23,182 bases of DNA from Cytophagales bacterium (lineage in GTDB: Bacteria; Bacteroidota; Bacteroidia; Cytophagales; Cyclobacteriaceae). The DNA lies in contig DNTA01000171.1 of the NCBI GenBank assembly GCA_003500135.1, positions 13,049 through 36,230 on the forward strand, written 5' to 3'. Below, piece by piece: positions 1 to 8,276 of the stretch. Within the stretch, counting starts at the first letter, position 1; each line of letters starts with the position of its first letter. The notes beneath the pieces were generated by a model. That model was not told where the DNA came from. It saw only the letters and a list, made by a program, of their open reading frames with translations, and made no database searches. The translations under genes were made by a program, and so were the position numbers.

Positions 1-80
1 CTAATGCATGATCCAGGTTTAAGAATTATTTCACACTTAAGTTAAATAGTTAGATCGAGCAATGCAAAAGGCAGCAAAAA

Positions 81-103
81 AATCCCGGCAAATGGCCGGG
101 ATT
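81..103 (-). terminator. Intrinsic terminator of the GH3 gene
   Basis: A perfect 9-bp inverted repeat (81-89 with 95-103, arms AATCCCGGC/GCCGGGATT) encloses a 5-nt loop. Read on the minus strand it is followed by a T-run (complement of the A-run at 76-80). It lies about 28 bp past the stop codon of the GH3 gene, as expected for a rho-independent terminator. Confidence 0.85.
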
Positions 104-131
104 GACACGAAACATTTAGATAATCAATTTA

Positions 132-2486
132 TTATAAGTGCCAGTCCACACCTTCTGATAACACTTTGGTTTCGGTTACATTAAAATTAACCTGTTCAGC
201 GCCTACAGTCAATGTGAATTCCCCGGCTTCTATTCTTTGATTGTAGTCACAATCAACAAAAGAAAGATCTTCCGGCTTCAGGGTAAATTCAACCGTTTTA
301 CTTTCGCCCGGTTCCAGCATGGTTTTGGCATATCGGCGAAGGCGAAGAACGGATGGGGTAACACTGGCCACATGGTCAGTGGAGAAAAGTAAAACCGCTT
401 CTTTTCCAGCGCGATCGCCTGTATTGGTCACTGTAACATTCACTTTTATATCTTCTGAAGCTGAGTAGCTTTCTTTATCGATGGTTAAATCGCTGTATTC
501 AAATGTGGTATAGCTCAGGCCGAATCCAAAGGGGTATTGCGGATGGATAAAATCGTTTTTATATTCCGTTCCGTCGGCATGGGCCACTGTTTCGGAAAAT
601 TTATGAAAGTAAGGTATCAGGTCGTTCACAAATTTGGGGTAAGTGAAAGGAAGCTTGCCGCTTGGATTTGCATCACCAAAAAGAATTTCTGCCAGAGCGT
701 CACCTCCACCATTTCCGGGTAAGTAGGTTTGCACTATAGCGGCCATCAAGGGTTCAATGTCATTTATGACTCGTGGCCTTCCTTCATTTAACACCATAAT
801 TACCGGCTTGCCCCCTTCATAGGCTGCTTTAGCGAGGGCCTTCTGGTGCGCAGAAAGATTGAGATCGTCCAGGTCGCCTGGTTTTTCCGTATAGGAATTT
901 TCCCCAACACATAAAATCACATAATCAGCATTTCTTGCAGCCTGTGTAACCGCATTGAGGTTGACAATTTCGTCTTCTTTATAGCTGGAAGCATCGGCTG
1001 AATACTGAACGCCTGGCACAAATTTCACACTACCCTCCGATTGTTCCTGTATGGCCTCAAGGAATGTATTGTGTGCTTCTGCAAATTTGTCGGTGTTCCC
1101 CCCTTGCCAGGTGTAAGACCACCCGCCGTTAAGCGTTCGCATGCTGTTGGCATTGGGGCCGGTAACTAAAAGACTGGCTGTTTTTGGAAGCGGTAGAATA
1201 TCATTATCATTTTTCAAAAGTGTAATGGATTCAAGGGCTCCTTCTTTAGCCAAATCAGCGTAGGCATCGGAGGCAAATTCAGGATAGTCACTAAATGACC
1301 AATACGGTTTTTCAAAAAGCTTAAGATCGACTTTTAATTGCAAAATTCGGCGAACGGCTTCATCAATTCTCGCTTCCGGTACTTCACCTTCCTGTACTAA
1401 TTCAATTAAATAGTCGGCAAAGCGAATATCGTAAGGAACCATCGCCATGTCGATCCCGGCATTGATGGCCAGTTTGGTAGCTTCTTTTTCATCAGCGGCA
1501 ATGTGGTGCCTTACTACCAGATTGTAGATATCATACCAGTCGGTTACCGCCAGGCCTTCGAAGCCCAGATCTTTTCGCAGAAGTCCTTCTAACAATTCCG
1601 GATTTGCATGGACAGGAATACCATTCACTTCGCCCGAGTTGATCATAACCGTTTTCGCACCGGCATCAAAGGGCATGCGGAAAGCGGGCACAAAATATTC
1701 ACGCATCATGCGTTCGGGAATCCATGCAGGGGTGCGGTCTTTACCGCTTAGAGGAGCGCTATATCCAATAAAGTGCTTCAGGCACGAAGCCACCCTGTCG
1801 TGGGCTGATACGTCGTCACCTTCAAAACCTTTGACCATTGCCACGCCCATTGTTCCTGAAAGATAAGGATCTTCGCCAAAACCTTCCCACAAACGTGGCC
1901 ATCTCGGATCGACACCCAGGTCCAAAACCGGGCTAAATGTCCAGGGGATATTCGATGCTTTGGTCTCGTAAGCACAAACAGCAGCCAGTTCTTCCACCAA
2001 ATCGGTATTCCAGCTTGCCGCCAGGCCCACCTGCTGAGGAAACAAAGTGGCGCCCATAGTATAGTTAGCGCCATGAATGGCATCGATACCATATAAAACA
2101 GGTATGCCCAGGCGCGTCTCATTAATCGCCATCTCCTGTATGGTTTTGATGATACTTTCCCATCGCTCAGGTGAATTGGCCACGCCACCGGTATTCAATA
2201 TTGATCCGGTTTTGTATTCCACCACTATCCTACGCAATTTAGTAGTGTCAATTCTCAAGGGTTGTTCCGCATGGAATCCCTTCCCGATTGCTACCATTTC
2301 AAGGGTAATCTGGGTCATTTGCCCCACTTTTTCCTCAAGGCTCATTTTTGCCAACAACTCCTCTACTTTAGGGTCGTAGGGGGTTGAAGCGCTTCGATCG
2401 CCCATTGTGGGTTTTCCACAGGCGCTTACGATAATCAGGATGATCAGTATTAGTTTACTCCTTTGGATTACTTTTTCTATTCGCAT
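132..2486 (-). CDS. Glycoside hydrolase family 3 beta-glucosidase (lipoprotein)
   Basis: This 784-residue enzyme probably removes non-reducing terminal beta-linked glucose from oligosaccharides at the cell envelope. Residues 1-23 form a lipoprotein signal (hydrophobic stretch ending VSAC, lipidated Cys23). The GH3 N-terminal barrel spans roughly 40-400; the nucleophile should be Asp316 in VTDWYD. The second GH3 domain spans about 430-650; Glu534 in GENSYTE sits where barley ExoI has its acid/base. A C-terminal fibronectin III-like domain follows (about 690-765). Motifs such as SGKDRTPAW, INAGIDMAMVPY and LNGGWSYTWQG closely resemble, from memory, the GH3 of the Bacteroides ovatus xyloglucan locus. 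No SusC/SusD pair is visible in this window, so the exact glucan substrate is unproven. The ATG at 2486 is chosen because it gives a complete signal peptide. The gene appears to be a single transcription unit with its own terminator. Confidence 0.93.
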   Translation of the reverse strand: MRIEKVIQRSKLILIILIIVSACGKPTMGDRSASTPYDPKVEELLAKMSLEEKVGQMTQITLEMVAIGKGFHAEQPLRIDTTKLRRIVVEYKTGSILNTGGVANSPERWESIIKTIQEMAINETRLGIPVLYGIDAIHGANYTMGATLFPQQVGLAASWNTDLVEELAAVCAYETKASNIPWTFSPVLDLGVDPRWPRLWEGFGEDPYLSGTMGVAMVKGFEGDDVSAHDRVASCLKHFIGYSAPLSGKDRTPAWIPERMMREYFVPAFRMPFDAGAKTVMINSGEVNGIPVHANPELLEGLLRKDLGFEGLAVTDWYDIYNLVVRHHIAADEKEATKLAINAGIDMAMVPYDIRFADYLIELVQEGEVPEARIDEAVRRILQLKVDLKLFEKPYWSFSDYPEFASDAYADLAKEGALESITLLKNDNDILPLPKTASLLVTGPNANSMRTLNGGWSYTWQGGNTDKFAEAHNTFLEAIQEQSEGSVKFVPGVQYSADASSYKEDEIVNLNAVTQAARNADYVILCVGENSYTEKPGDLDDLNLSAHQKALAKAAYEGGKPVIMVLNEGRPRVINDIEPLMAAIVQTYLPGNGGGDALAEILFGDANPSGKLPFTYPKFVNDLIPYFHKFSETVAHADGTEYKNDFIHPQYPFGFGLSYTTFEYSDLTIDKESYSASEDIKVNVTVTNTGDRAGKEAVLLFSTDHVASVTPSVLRLRRYAKTMLEPGESKTVEFTLKPEDLSFVDCDYNQRIEAGEFTLTVGAEQVNFNVTETKVLSEGVDWHL

Positions 2487-2773
2487 TACTTCGGCATTTG
2501 ATATTTAATTTATTTTTTTAAGTGCAATACGAAAATAACCATTTTGAACTTTACATGTTTCCCACACATACCTGTTCCACAAAAATCAACTTTTTACCGG
2601 CCATTCAGTCGAATAAGTGCACAAAGTACAATTATGCCATATTAAACGTTAAAATAGCAAAACCCTACTACATCAAAACTACATCAAGCCCTGTTTTCTA
2701 CACGTTAAAGCTTATTTTCACAAATAGCTTGAACATTTCACCTTATAAATGATTGCAAAAGAAAAGGAGTAAT

Positions 2774-2929
2774 ATGGGTCATTTGAAAACAAAACTTCCC
2801 TACAAAACATGTCAAAATTGTGGCAGGGCGTTTAGCTGGCACAAAAAATGGGAAAAAAACTGGCATGAAGTGAAGTATTGCAGTGAACGATGCCGAAGAA
2901 ACAGGCACAAGTCAGTCAAATTGGTTTAA
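2774..2929 (+). CDS. DUF2256 small zinc-finger protein
   Basis: This 51-residue basic protein has the DUF2256 pattern: Cys13-x2-Cys16, then FSWHKKWEKNW, then Cys36-x3-Cys40 and RRNRHKS. The four cysteines suggest a small zinc-binding fold; no biochemical function is established that I know of. Start: ATG at 2774, preceded by a good ribosome site (AAAAGGAG, 3 nt before the ATG). In many bacteria DUF2256 genes lie beside cryptochrome/photolyase genes; here the nearest photolyase is about 10 kb away. It directly precedes the BtuF-like gene, either with a 20-nt gap to the preferred start or overlapping if the upstream ATG at 2890 is used. Confidence 0.85.
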   Translation: MGHLKTKLPYKTCQNCGRAFSWHKKWEKNWHEVKYCSERCRRNRHKSVKLV

Positions 2930-2949
2930 TTTGCCCGAAAACAGATGAA

Positions 2950-3750
2950 ATGGCCTACTACCCCGAACGCATAATTTGTATGACAGAAGAATTCACCGAG
3001 ATATTATATTTACTCGGTGAGCAGGATCGCATTGTCGGCATATCAGGCTTCACCATGCGTCCACCTGAAGCCAGAAAAGAAAAGCCAAAAGTGGCATTGT
3101 TTACTGATGCCAACATTGATCGGATCAAAGATTTAAGGCCTGATCTCATCCTTGGTTTTTCCGATATACAGGCCGACCTTACGGCAAGTTTGATTCGTGA
3201 AGGCCTTCAGGTATGTACTTTTAACCAAAGAAGTGTCCGGGATATTTTGCAGGTAATCTGTATGGTTGGCGCTATGGTGGGCAAACAAAAAAAAGGTGAA
3301 CAACTGGCCGAAAAATATAGCGAGCGTCTTGAGCGTTTGAAAAAGCAAAGTGGGCAATCGACATTGAAACCTAAGGTTTACTTCGAAGAATGGATGGATC
3401 CATTAATTAGTGGTATACGTTGGGTGAGCGAGTTGATAGAAATTGCCGGCGGGGAAGATGTATTTCCGGAAAATGCGATACACCCCCTCGCCAAAGACCG
3501 TATTTTACCCGACCCTACAGAAGTCATTTCGCGAAATCCGGATATCATTATTGGGTCGTGGTGCGGCAAAATGTTTAAACCCGATCAGGTTCGTAAGCGC
3601 CGGGGATGGTCGGGGATTAAGGCAGTGAAAAATGGCGACCTGTATGAGATCAATTCAACCTTAATTTTACAACCCGGGCCTGCCGCCCTTACCGACGGCC
3701 TGGATGCTTTGATAAAAATCATTGAAGAATGGAAATCAAAAAGGCAGTAG
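2950..3750 (+). CDS. BtuF-like cobalamin-binding protein without signal peptide
   Basis: A 266-residue protein of the BtuF/periplasmic-binding class III type. The opening PERIICMTEEFTEILYLLG, the early block RPDLILG and the later NPDIIIGSW are the usual landmarks of B12- and siderophore-binding proteins. It has no signal peptide or lipobox from either possible start (ATG 2950 or ATG 2890), so it should be cytoplasmic or exported by an unknown route. I prefer 2950 because family members begin just before the PERI motif and because 2890 would overlap DUF2256 by 40 nt; neither start has a clear ribosome site. Its last 22 nt overlap the DUF71 gene, indicating translational coupling. The linkage with DUF71 fits a B12-salvage role. 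No TonB receptor or ABC transporter genes are nearby. A role in binding another tetrapyrrole or corrinoid remains possible. Confidence 0.8.
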   Translation: MAYYPERIICMTEEFTEILYLLGEQDRIVGISGFTMRPPEARKEKPKVALFTDANIDRIKDLRPDLILGFSDIQADLTASLIREGLQVCTFNQRSVRDILQVICMVGAMVGKQKKGEQLAEKYSERLERLKKQSGQSTLKPKVYFEEWMDPLISGIRWVSELIEIAGGEDVFPENAIHPLAKDRILPDPTEVISRNPDIIIGSWCGKMFKPDQVRKRRGWSGIKAVKNGDLYEINSTLILQPGPAALTDGLDALIKIIEEWKSKRQ

Positions 3751-4421
3751 ATAATAGTAAAAAGCCCGTATTGGTGTCGTGGAGCAGTGGGAAAGATAGT
3801 TGCTACATGTTACACCAGCTATTGAAAGGCAGTGAATATGAACCTGTGGGCCTTTTCAGCACGATCAATGCTACCAACGACCGTGTGGCCATGCACGGTG
3901 TACGACGGGAGTTGCTCGAAAAACAGGCCAAATCACTGGAAATGCCGATTGCTCTTATCGACCTTCCCTGGCCATGCAGCAATGAAGATTATGAACGTAT
4001 AATGGGAGGTTTTATTGAAGAAGTAAAGAATTCGGGCGTTCAACATATTGCTTTTGGTGACCTGTTTCTGGAAGATATAAGGGCCTATCGCGAAAAGCAG
4101 TTGGAAGGCTCCGGAATAACACCCATTTTTCCAATATGGGGAATACCTACCATCCGGCTGGCAAATGAAATGATGAAGGCCGGAATACAAACCCGAATTT
4201 CATGTGTTGATAGGCGTCAGATTAGCGCTTCTTTTTCGGGAAAAGATTGGGATAAGGAATTGCTGGAAGCCTTACCTCAAAAGGCGGATCCGTGTGGAGA
4301 AAATGGTGAGTTTCATACTTTCGTATACAATAGTCCCGATTTTTCCGCTTCGATTGATATTAAAAATGGAGACACGGTAGATCGTGATGGATTTGTTTAT
4401 ACAGATATTATGCTTAGTTAA
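3729..4421 (+). CDS. DUF71/COG2102 PP-loop ATPase (Dph6-like, B12-salvage subgroup)
   Basis: A 230-residue N-type ATP pyrophosphatase. The PP-loop is SSGKDS at residues 19-24; the family blocks GDLFLEDIRAYRE (110-122) and DPCGENGEFHTFVY (187-200) are present. Eukaryotic and archaeal relatives (Dph6) ligate ammonia to diphthine on EF-2, but bacteria lack diphthamide. Comparative genomics published for this family proposed that a bacterial subgroup takes part in B12 salvage because it clusters with cobalamin-uptake genes. The overlap with a BtuF-like gene here fits that prediction directly. The expected chemistry is ATP-dependent adenylation of a carboxylate followed by amidation, but the substrate is unknown. 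Automated tools would probably call it diphthine-ammonia ligase, which is unlikely to be its biological role. The overlapping ATG at 3729 is the only start that keeps the full PP-loop strand. Confidence 0.88.
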   Translation: MEIKKAVDNSKKPVLVSWSSGKDSCYMLHQLLKGSEYEPVGLFSTINATNDRVAMHGVRRELLEKQAKSLEMPIALIDLPWPCSNEDYERIMGGFIEEVKNSGVQHIAFGDLFLEDIRAYREKQLEGSGITPIFPIWGIPTIRLANEMMKAGIQTRISCVDRRQISASFSGKDWDKELLEALPQKADPCGENGEFHTFVYNSPDFSASIDIKNGDTVDRDGFVYTDIMLS

Positions 4422-4454
4422 TACTTTGAATTCACACAATTCAGATCTATTTTC

Positions 4455-4462
4455 TATTTTTG
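4455..4462 (+). promoter_or_regulatory. Candidate Bacteroidota -7 box (TATTTTTG)
   Basis: TATTTTTG matches the Bacteroidota sigma-70 -7 consensus TAnnTTTG exactly and lies 16 nt upstream of the ATG at 4479. A TTTG at 4425-4428 is upstream but the 26-nt spacing is longer than the usual 19-23, so the -33 element is uncertain. It implies a very short 5' leader. Confidence 0.4.
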
Positions 4463-4478
4463 CGCAAACCCCGGCAAT

Positions 4479-5396
4479 ATGGTAATTAGCATTATCCATT
4501 TCACCTTATTTTTCCACATGTTTTTTTCGGCTCCGGAAAGCAACAAGGCATATTGTGGCTTTGATAAGGTGGACATTTCTACATTACCTCTTACAGACAA
4601 ATTTGATACACTTGCGCAGGATCGAGGTAAGGTTGGGCAAAAAGAAATATCGGGGATCGCAATATCCCAAAAATATCCGGGCCACATATGGGGCATAAAT
4701 GATAGTGGCAATGGTAGTGTTTTATACTTATATGACACTGAAAATGCCAACTTAAAAAAGTTGTTCATTCTAAGCGATCTAAGCAATACGGATTGGGAAG
4801 ACCTGACCATTGGAACTGGACTATCGGGAAATACACACCTGTATATCGCTGATATGGGTGATAATGAAGCGAAAAGGGATGAGTATGCTGTTTACAAAAT
4901 TGAAGAACCTAAAACAGAGGCCCTGGATGGGGAAATTGCCCATACGGTAACCAAAAAAGAAGTCATTCCTTTTATGTATGATGACGGGCCCCGGGATGCA
5001 GAGGCCATTGCTTTTGATCCGGTGGGCAAAAAGTTGATCATCATTTCTAAACGCGAATCACAGGTGGGTATATTCGAACTGCCTGATGAACCGGGAGAAA
5101 CACCACATTATCTTCAACAAATAGGCGAGCTACCGTTGACCTTCGTAGTGGCTGCCGAGTTTTCTGCAGATGGTCTTCTGTTTATGATGAAGACCTATGA
5201 TCAGATATTCATTTGGGAGAGGCAATCCGCTGAGGAAGATTTTTGCGATATGGTAGCCCGAACACCAGAAAGGGCGCCATATACCATGATTGAACCACAA
5301 GGCGAATCCATTTGTCTCAATGAAAAAGGATTTTTTACGTTAAGTGAAGAGCGTTTTGGTATTCAGCCAAGGCTTTACTTTTATCCGAAAAAATAA
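4479..5396 (+). CDS. Secreted beta-propeller-like protein, function unknown
   Basis: A 305-residue protein with a short hydrophobic N-terminus (about residues 1-18) resembling a signal peptide, though without the usual positive charge. The body looks like a beta-propeller: repeated segments such as GIAISQKYPGHIWGINDSGN, DWEDLTIGTG, LYIADMGDN and DAEAIAFDPVGKKLIIISK. The DWED/GDN combination recurs in secreted phytase-like or esterase-like propellers of unknown substrate. Acidic loops suggest metal binding but no catalytic set can be assigned. The Nudix gene starts 3 nt after its stop codon, so the two are probably co-transcribed. I do not recognise a specific function. Confidence 0.7.
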   Translation: MVISIIHFTLFFHMFFSAPESNKAYCGFDKVDISTLPLTDKFDTLAQDRGKVGQKEISGIAISQKYPGHIWGINDSGNGSVLYLYDTENANLKKLFILSDLSNTDWEDLTIGTGLSGNTHLYIADMGDNEAKRDEYAVYKIEEPKTEALDGEIAHTVTKKEVIPFMYDDGPRDAEAIAFDPVGKKLIIISKRESQVGIFELPDEPGETPHYLQQIGELPLTFVVAAEFSADGLLFMMKTYDQIFIWERQSAEEDFCDMVARTPERAPYTMIEPQGESICLNEKGFFTLSEERFGIQPRLYFYPKK

Positions 5397-5399
5397 AAG

Positions 5400-5801
5400 A
5401 TGAACGGGAAGATCGAAGTGGTATGTGCCGTTATAGAAAAGGAAAACAGAATACTGGCTACACGCCGTTCATCGGGGATGTCGCATTCCGGAAAGTGGGA
5501 ATTTCCCGGAGGTAAGATAAAGCCCAATGAACAAAAAGAAGACTCCCTGCACCGCGAGATCCGCGAAGAATTGGAAGCTAAAATTGAAATAGTACATCCG
5601 CTCAATACTGTTTATCACGACATGCACATCGGCCAGCTGGTGTTGTACCCCTACATATGTCGCCTCCGGGGCGGTTATCAGCTCAATGAACACGATAAGG
5701 CCCTTTGGTTGTCAACGGATGAGTTGTATCAAATCGACTGGCTGCCTGCCGATGTATATGTGCTGAAGCAGTATGAGCTTTTTATCAATAACTTTCCCTG
5801 A
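5400..5801 (+). CDS. MutT-type Nudix pyrophosphohydrolase
   Basis: A 133-residue Nudix hydrolase resembling the NTP-sanitising (deoxy)nucleoside triphosphate pyrophosphohydrolases (MutT/NudG type), which hydrolyse oxidised or non-canonical NTPs to NMP and PPi. The N-terminal strand (IEVVCAVIEKENRILATRR) and the WEFPGGK segment are typical. The Nudix box runs from Gly38 through Glu44 to RE-I-REE at 52-57, so the metal-binding glutamates are intact. The conserved Gly two residues after REE-x is Glu59 here, a mild departure from consensus. The ATG lies 3 nt after the preceding stop, implying translational coupling. Specific substrate is not readable from sequence. Confidence 0.9.
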   Translation: MNGKIEVVCAVIEKENRILATRRSSGMSHSGKWEFPGGKIKPNEQKEDSLHREIREELEAKIEIVHPLNTVYHDMHIGQLVLYPYICRLRGGYQLNEHDKALWLSTDELYQIDWLPADVYVLKQYELFINNFP

Positions 5802-5922
5802 AGGCCTATTATTTATATTTCATTCAATTAAAGGTTAAGCTGTAATTTTATTTCCTCTTATTGAGTACACTATCAAACCCTTTCACACATAATAATCCCA
5901 CTTGTATTGCTTATATTTAAGC

Positions 5923-8199
5923 ATGAAATACTTTTTATCGCGACGACAAAATATCCTACTGGTAATATCCATTTTATTTTTTTCGATAAGCATTTACACG
6001 GCCTGTCAGAAAGAAAGTAAGGAAACCGAAGCTGAAGAAACAACCCCACCTGATCAGACATTCACATTTATAGAAGATCACCAGTTTGTAGGTTCCGAAA
6101 CTTGCATGGAGTGCCATTCTGAAGCTTATGAAGATTGGAAGGGCTCCCACCACGACCTGGCTATGCAGAAAGCCACTGAAGAAACCGTGCTGGCAGATTT
6201 CAATGACGCCCAATTCACTACCCAGGAGGGAATGAAATCACACTTTTATAAAAAAGATGGTGAATTCTGGGTAAATACCGAAGGTCCGGATGGCGAATAT
6301 GGTGATTACAACATTGTGTACACCTACGGCATCACGCCATTGCAGCAATACATCGTAAAATTTCCCGATGGCAAATACCAGTGTTTGCTTACTGCCTGGG
6401 ATACTAAAGAAGAAAAATGGTTTGATTTATATCCTCAGTATAATGTAGTGCATGAAGAATGGCTCCATTGGACCAAAGGGGCAATGAGCTGGAACACCAT
6501 GTGCTCCGACTGCCACTCTACCAATTTAAAAAAGAACTACGATGAAAAAACAGACAGCTTCAATACCACTTATGCCATCATCAATGTAAGTTGTGAAGCT
6601 TGTCACGGTCCGGGCAAAGCGCACACCGAGGCGGCCCGCCGGGAAGGCTATGAAGCGGACGCCATCAGTGAAGGCCTGAAAATGACCCACCTGACCAAGC
6701 CGAAGCAACTGGTAGATGACTGTGCCCGCTGTCATATTCGACGTGAACAATTGACCCTGGCTTACAATTGGGAGGGCAGCATGATCGACCATTATCTACC
6801 GCAGTTACTCACCGAACAACATTACTTCGCCGATGGTCAAATTCTTGACGAAGTGTATGTCTGGGGCTCTTTTGTACAGAGCAAAATGTACATGAATCAT
6901 ATCACCTGTACCGACTGCCACAATCCGCATAGCATGGAACTGAAAGTTAGCGGCAATACACTTTGCCTGGAATGCCATGAGCCGGAAAAGTATGATGTAG
7001 AGCTCCATACTTTTCACGAAAAAAATACTGAAGGCGCTGCCTGCATGGATTGCCATATGCCAGGGAGATTTTACATGGTCAATGATTTTCGTCGCGATCA
7101 CAGCTTCCGCGTACCTCGTCCCGACTTGAGTGTGAAGTACGGAACGCCCAACGCCTGCAATGGCTGCCATGAAGACCAAAGTGCTGAATGGGCCTGGGAA
7201 AAGTTTCAGGAATGGTACGGCGAACCGGACTCCTCACATTTTTTTGAAGCACTCGCCCTTGGCCGCACCGGTGATCCTGCCGCAATTGAAGCGCTTCAGC
7301 AACTGATCGCCAATGATCAGCAGCCGCCCATTGCCCGTGCAACTGCCATTAATTACCTGGGTCGATACCACGACGAGGAGGTATTGAATAGCATTGTTAA
7401 ATATTTGAAAGACAATGAGCCATTGGTGCGTATGGCTTCGATAGATGCATTAGACAGAGCGGCGCCACTTTATTTTGCGCAGCATATATGGGAGGGGCTC
7501 GAAGACCCCAAGCGTGCTGTGCGTGTCAAATCATTTGAAGCTCTGGCGGGCATTGAACTCAAACAGGTGCCTCAGCATTATTTAGCAGCCTATGAAAATG
7601 TGCGAAAAGAGTTTTCTGATTATCAGAAAGTAACGGCGGACTTTCCCGGGGGCCAGACCAATAAAGCTTTGTACTATGAACGTACAGGTCAGACACAAAA
7701 GGCGCTGGAAGCATACAAGCGGGCCATTGAAATGGACAATTATAACAATATGGCCCGTTTTAACCTGGCCAATCTTTATTATCGTCTAGGTCAAATGGAT
7801 ATGGCAGAAAAAACATTTATAGAAGTGGTGAAGCAGGAACCGGACTATGCCGAAACCTATTACTCATTAGGCCTTTTGTATGCTGAACTCAATCGTAATA
7901 CGGAGGCAATTTCACAATTACGAAAAGCGCTCGATCTGAATATAGATAATCCAAGGGTCTATTATAACCTTGGGTTACTGTATCAAAACGGACAGGCTCC
8001 CGAAAAAGCTGTAGGGATATTTGAAAAAGGTTTACAAAGATATCCCGGCCATGAAAACCTATTGTACGCTATGGCTTACCTGCAGGTTCAGGTTTTGGGA
8101 GATGTGCCAAAAGCCAGGAAATATGCGCATCAACTAATAAAGCGATATCCTGATAATGAAAATTACCAGCTTTTTTGGAAACAATTGAACGCGCAATAA
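5923..8199 (+). CDS. Octahaem c-type cytochrome lipoprotein with HEAT-like and TPR repeats
   Basis: A 758-residue envelope protein likely to carry or accept electrons in respiration. It begins with a lipoprotein signal (YTAC, Cys28). Eight CxxCH haem motifs follow, with first Cys at about 61, 194, 224, 267, 329, 348, 374 and 412; the first part (GSETCMECH, WKGSHHDLAM) resembles cytochrome c554-type multihaem proteins. Residues about 443-545 look like HEAT-type helical repeats, and about 575-745 contain at least four TPRs (for example NMARFNLANLYYRLGQMD and PRVYYNLGLLYQNG). ATG 5923 is chosen over the TTG at 5902 because it yields a clean signal peptide. The repeats suggest docking to a partner complex. 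No quinol oxidase or other cytochrome is encoded nearby, so donor and acceptor are unknown. It is unlike nitrite reductase NrfA: no CxxCK active-site haem is seen. Confidence 0.9.
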   Translation: MKYFLSRRQNILLVISILFFSISIYTACQKESKETEAEETTPPDQTFTFIEDHQFVGSETCMECHSEAYEDWKGSHHDLAMQKATEETVLADFNDAQFTTQEGMKSHFYKKDGEFWVNTEGPDGEYGDYNIVYTYGITPLQQYIVKFPDGKYQCLLTAWDTKEEKWFDLYPQYNVVHEEWLHWTKGAMSWNTMCSDCHSTNLKKNYDEKTDSFNTTYAIINVSCEACHGPGKAHTEAARREGYEADAISEGLKMTHLTKPKQLVDDCARCHIRREQLTLAYNWEGSMIDHYLPQLLTEQHYFADGQILDEVYVWGSFVQSKMYMNHITCTDCHNPHSMELKVSGNTLCLECHEPEKYDVELHTFHEKNTEGAACMDCHMPGRFYMVNDFRRDHSFRVPRPDLSVKYGTPNACNGCHEDQSAEWAWEKFQEWYGEPDSSHFFEALALGRTGDPAAIEALQQLIANDQQPPIARATAINYLGRYHDEEVLNSIVKYLKDNEPLVRMASIDALDRAAPLYFAQHIWEGLEDPKRAVRVKSFEALAGIELKQVPQHYLAAYENVRKEFSDYQKVTADFPGGQTNKALYYERTGQTQKALEAYKRAIEMDNYNNMARFNLANLYYRLGQMDMAEKTFIEVVKQEPDYAETYYSLGLLYAELNRNTEAISQLRKALDLNIDNPRVYYNLGLLYQNGQAPEKAVGIFEKGLQRYPGHENLLYAMAYLQVQVLGDVPKARKYAHQLIKRYPDNENYQLFWKQLNAQ

Positions 8200-8276
8200 G
8201 CATAGGAGCAAAGAAAATAGTAAATTACAATTAGTACCGTTTGAATGAATAATTAAACTAATAAAATCGCGAAAAT

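Noticed and set aside
1778..2188. 136-residue open frame inside the GH3 gene on the same strand
   Set aside because: It lies wholly within the GH3 coding sequence in another frame, lacks domain signals, and the GH3 protein is complete and recognisable.
2522..2752. 76-residue plus-strand open frame upstream of DUF2256
   Set aside because: It is AT-rich, has no ribosome site and resembles no protein family; the segment reads better as intergenic regulatory DNA.
2487..2773. Possible cobalamin riboswitch before the B12-related genes
   Set aside because: No B12-box or the conserved junction sequence is recognisable; only short direct repeats are seen.
2832..2850. TGGCAC followed by an A-run, resembling a sigma-54 -24 element
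   Set aside because: It is inside the DUF2256 coding sequence and lacks a TTGC at the required spacing.
3729..4421. Annotation as diphthine-ammonia ligase
   Set aside because: Bacteria do not make diphthamide, and the neighbouring BtuF-like gene points to the B12-salvage subgroup instead.
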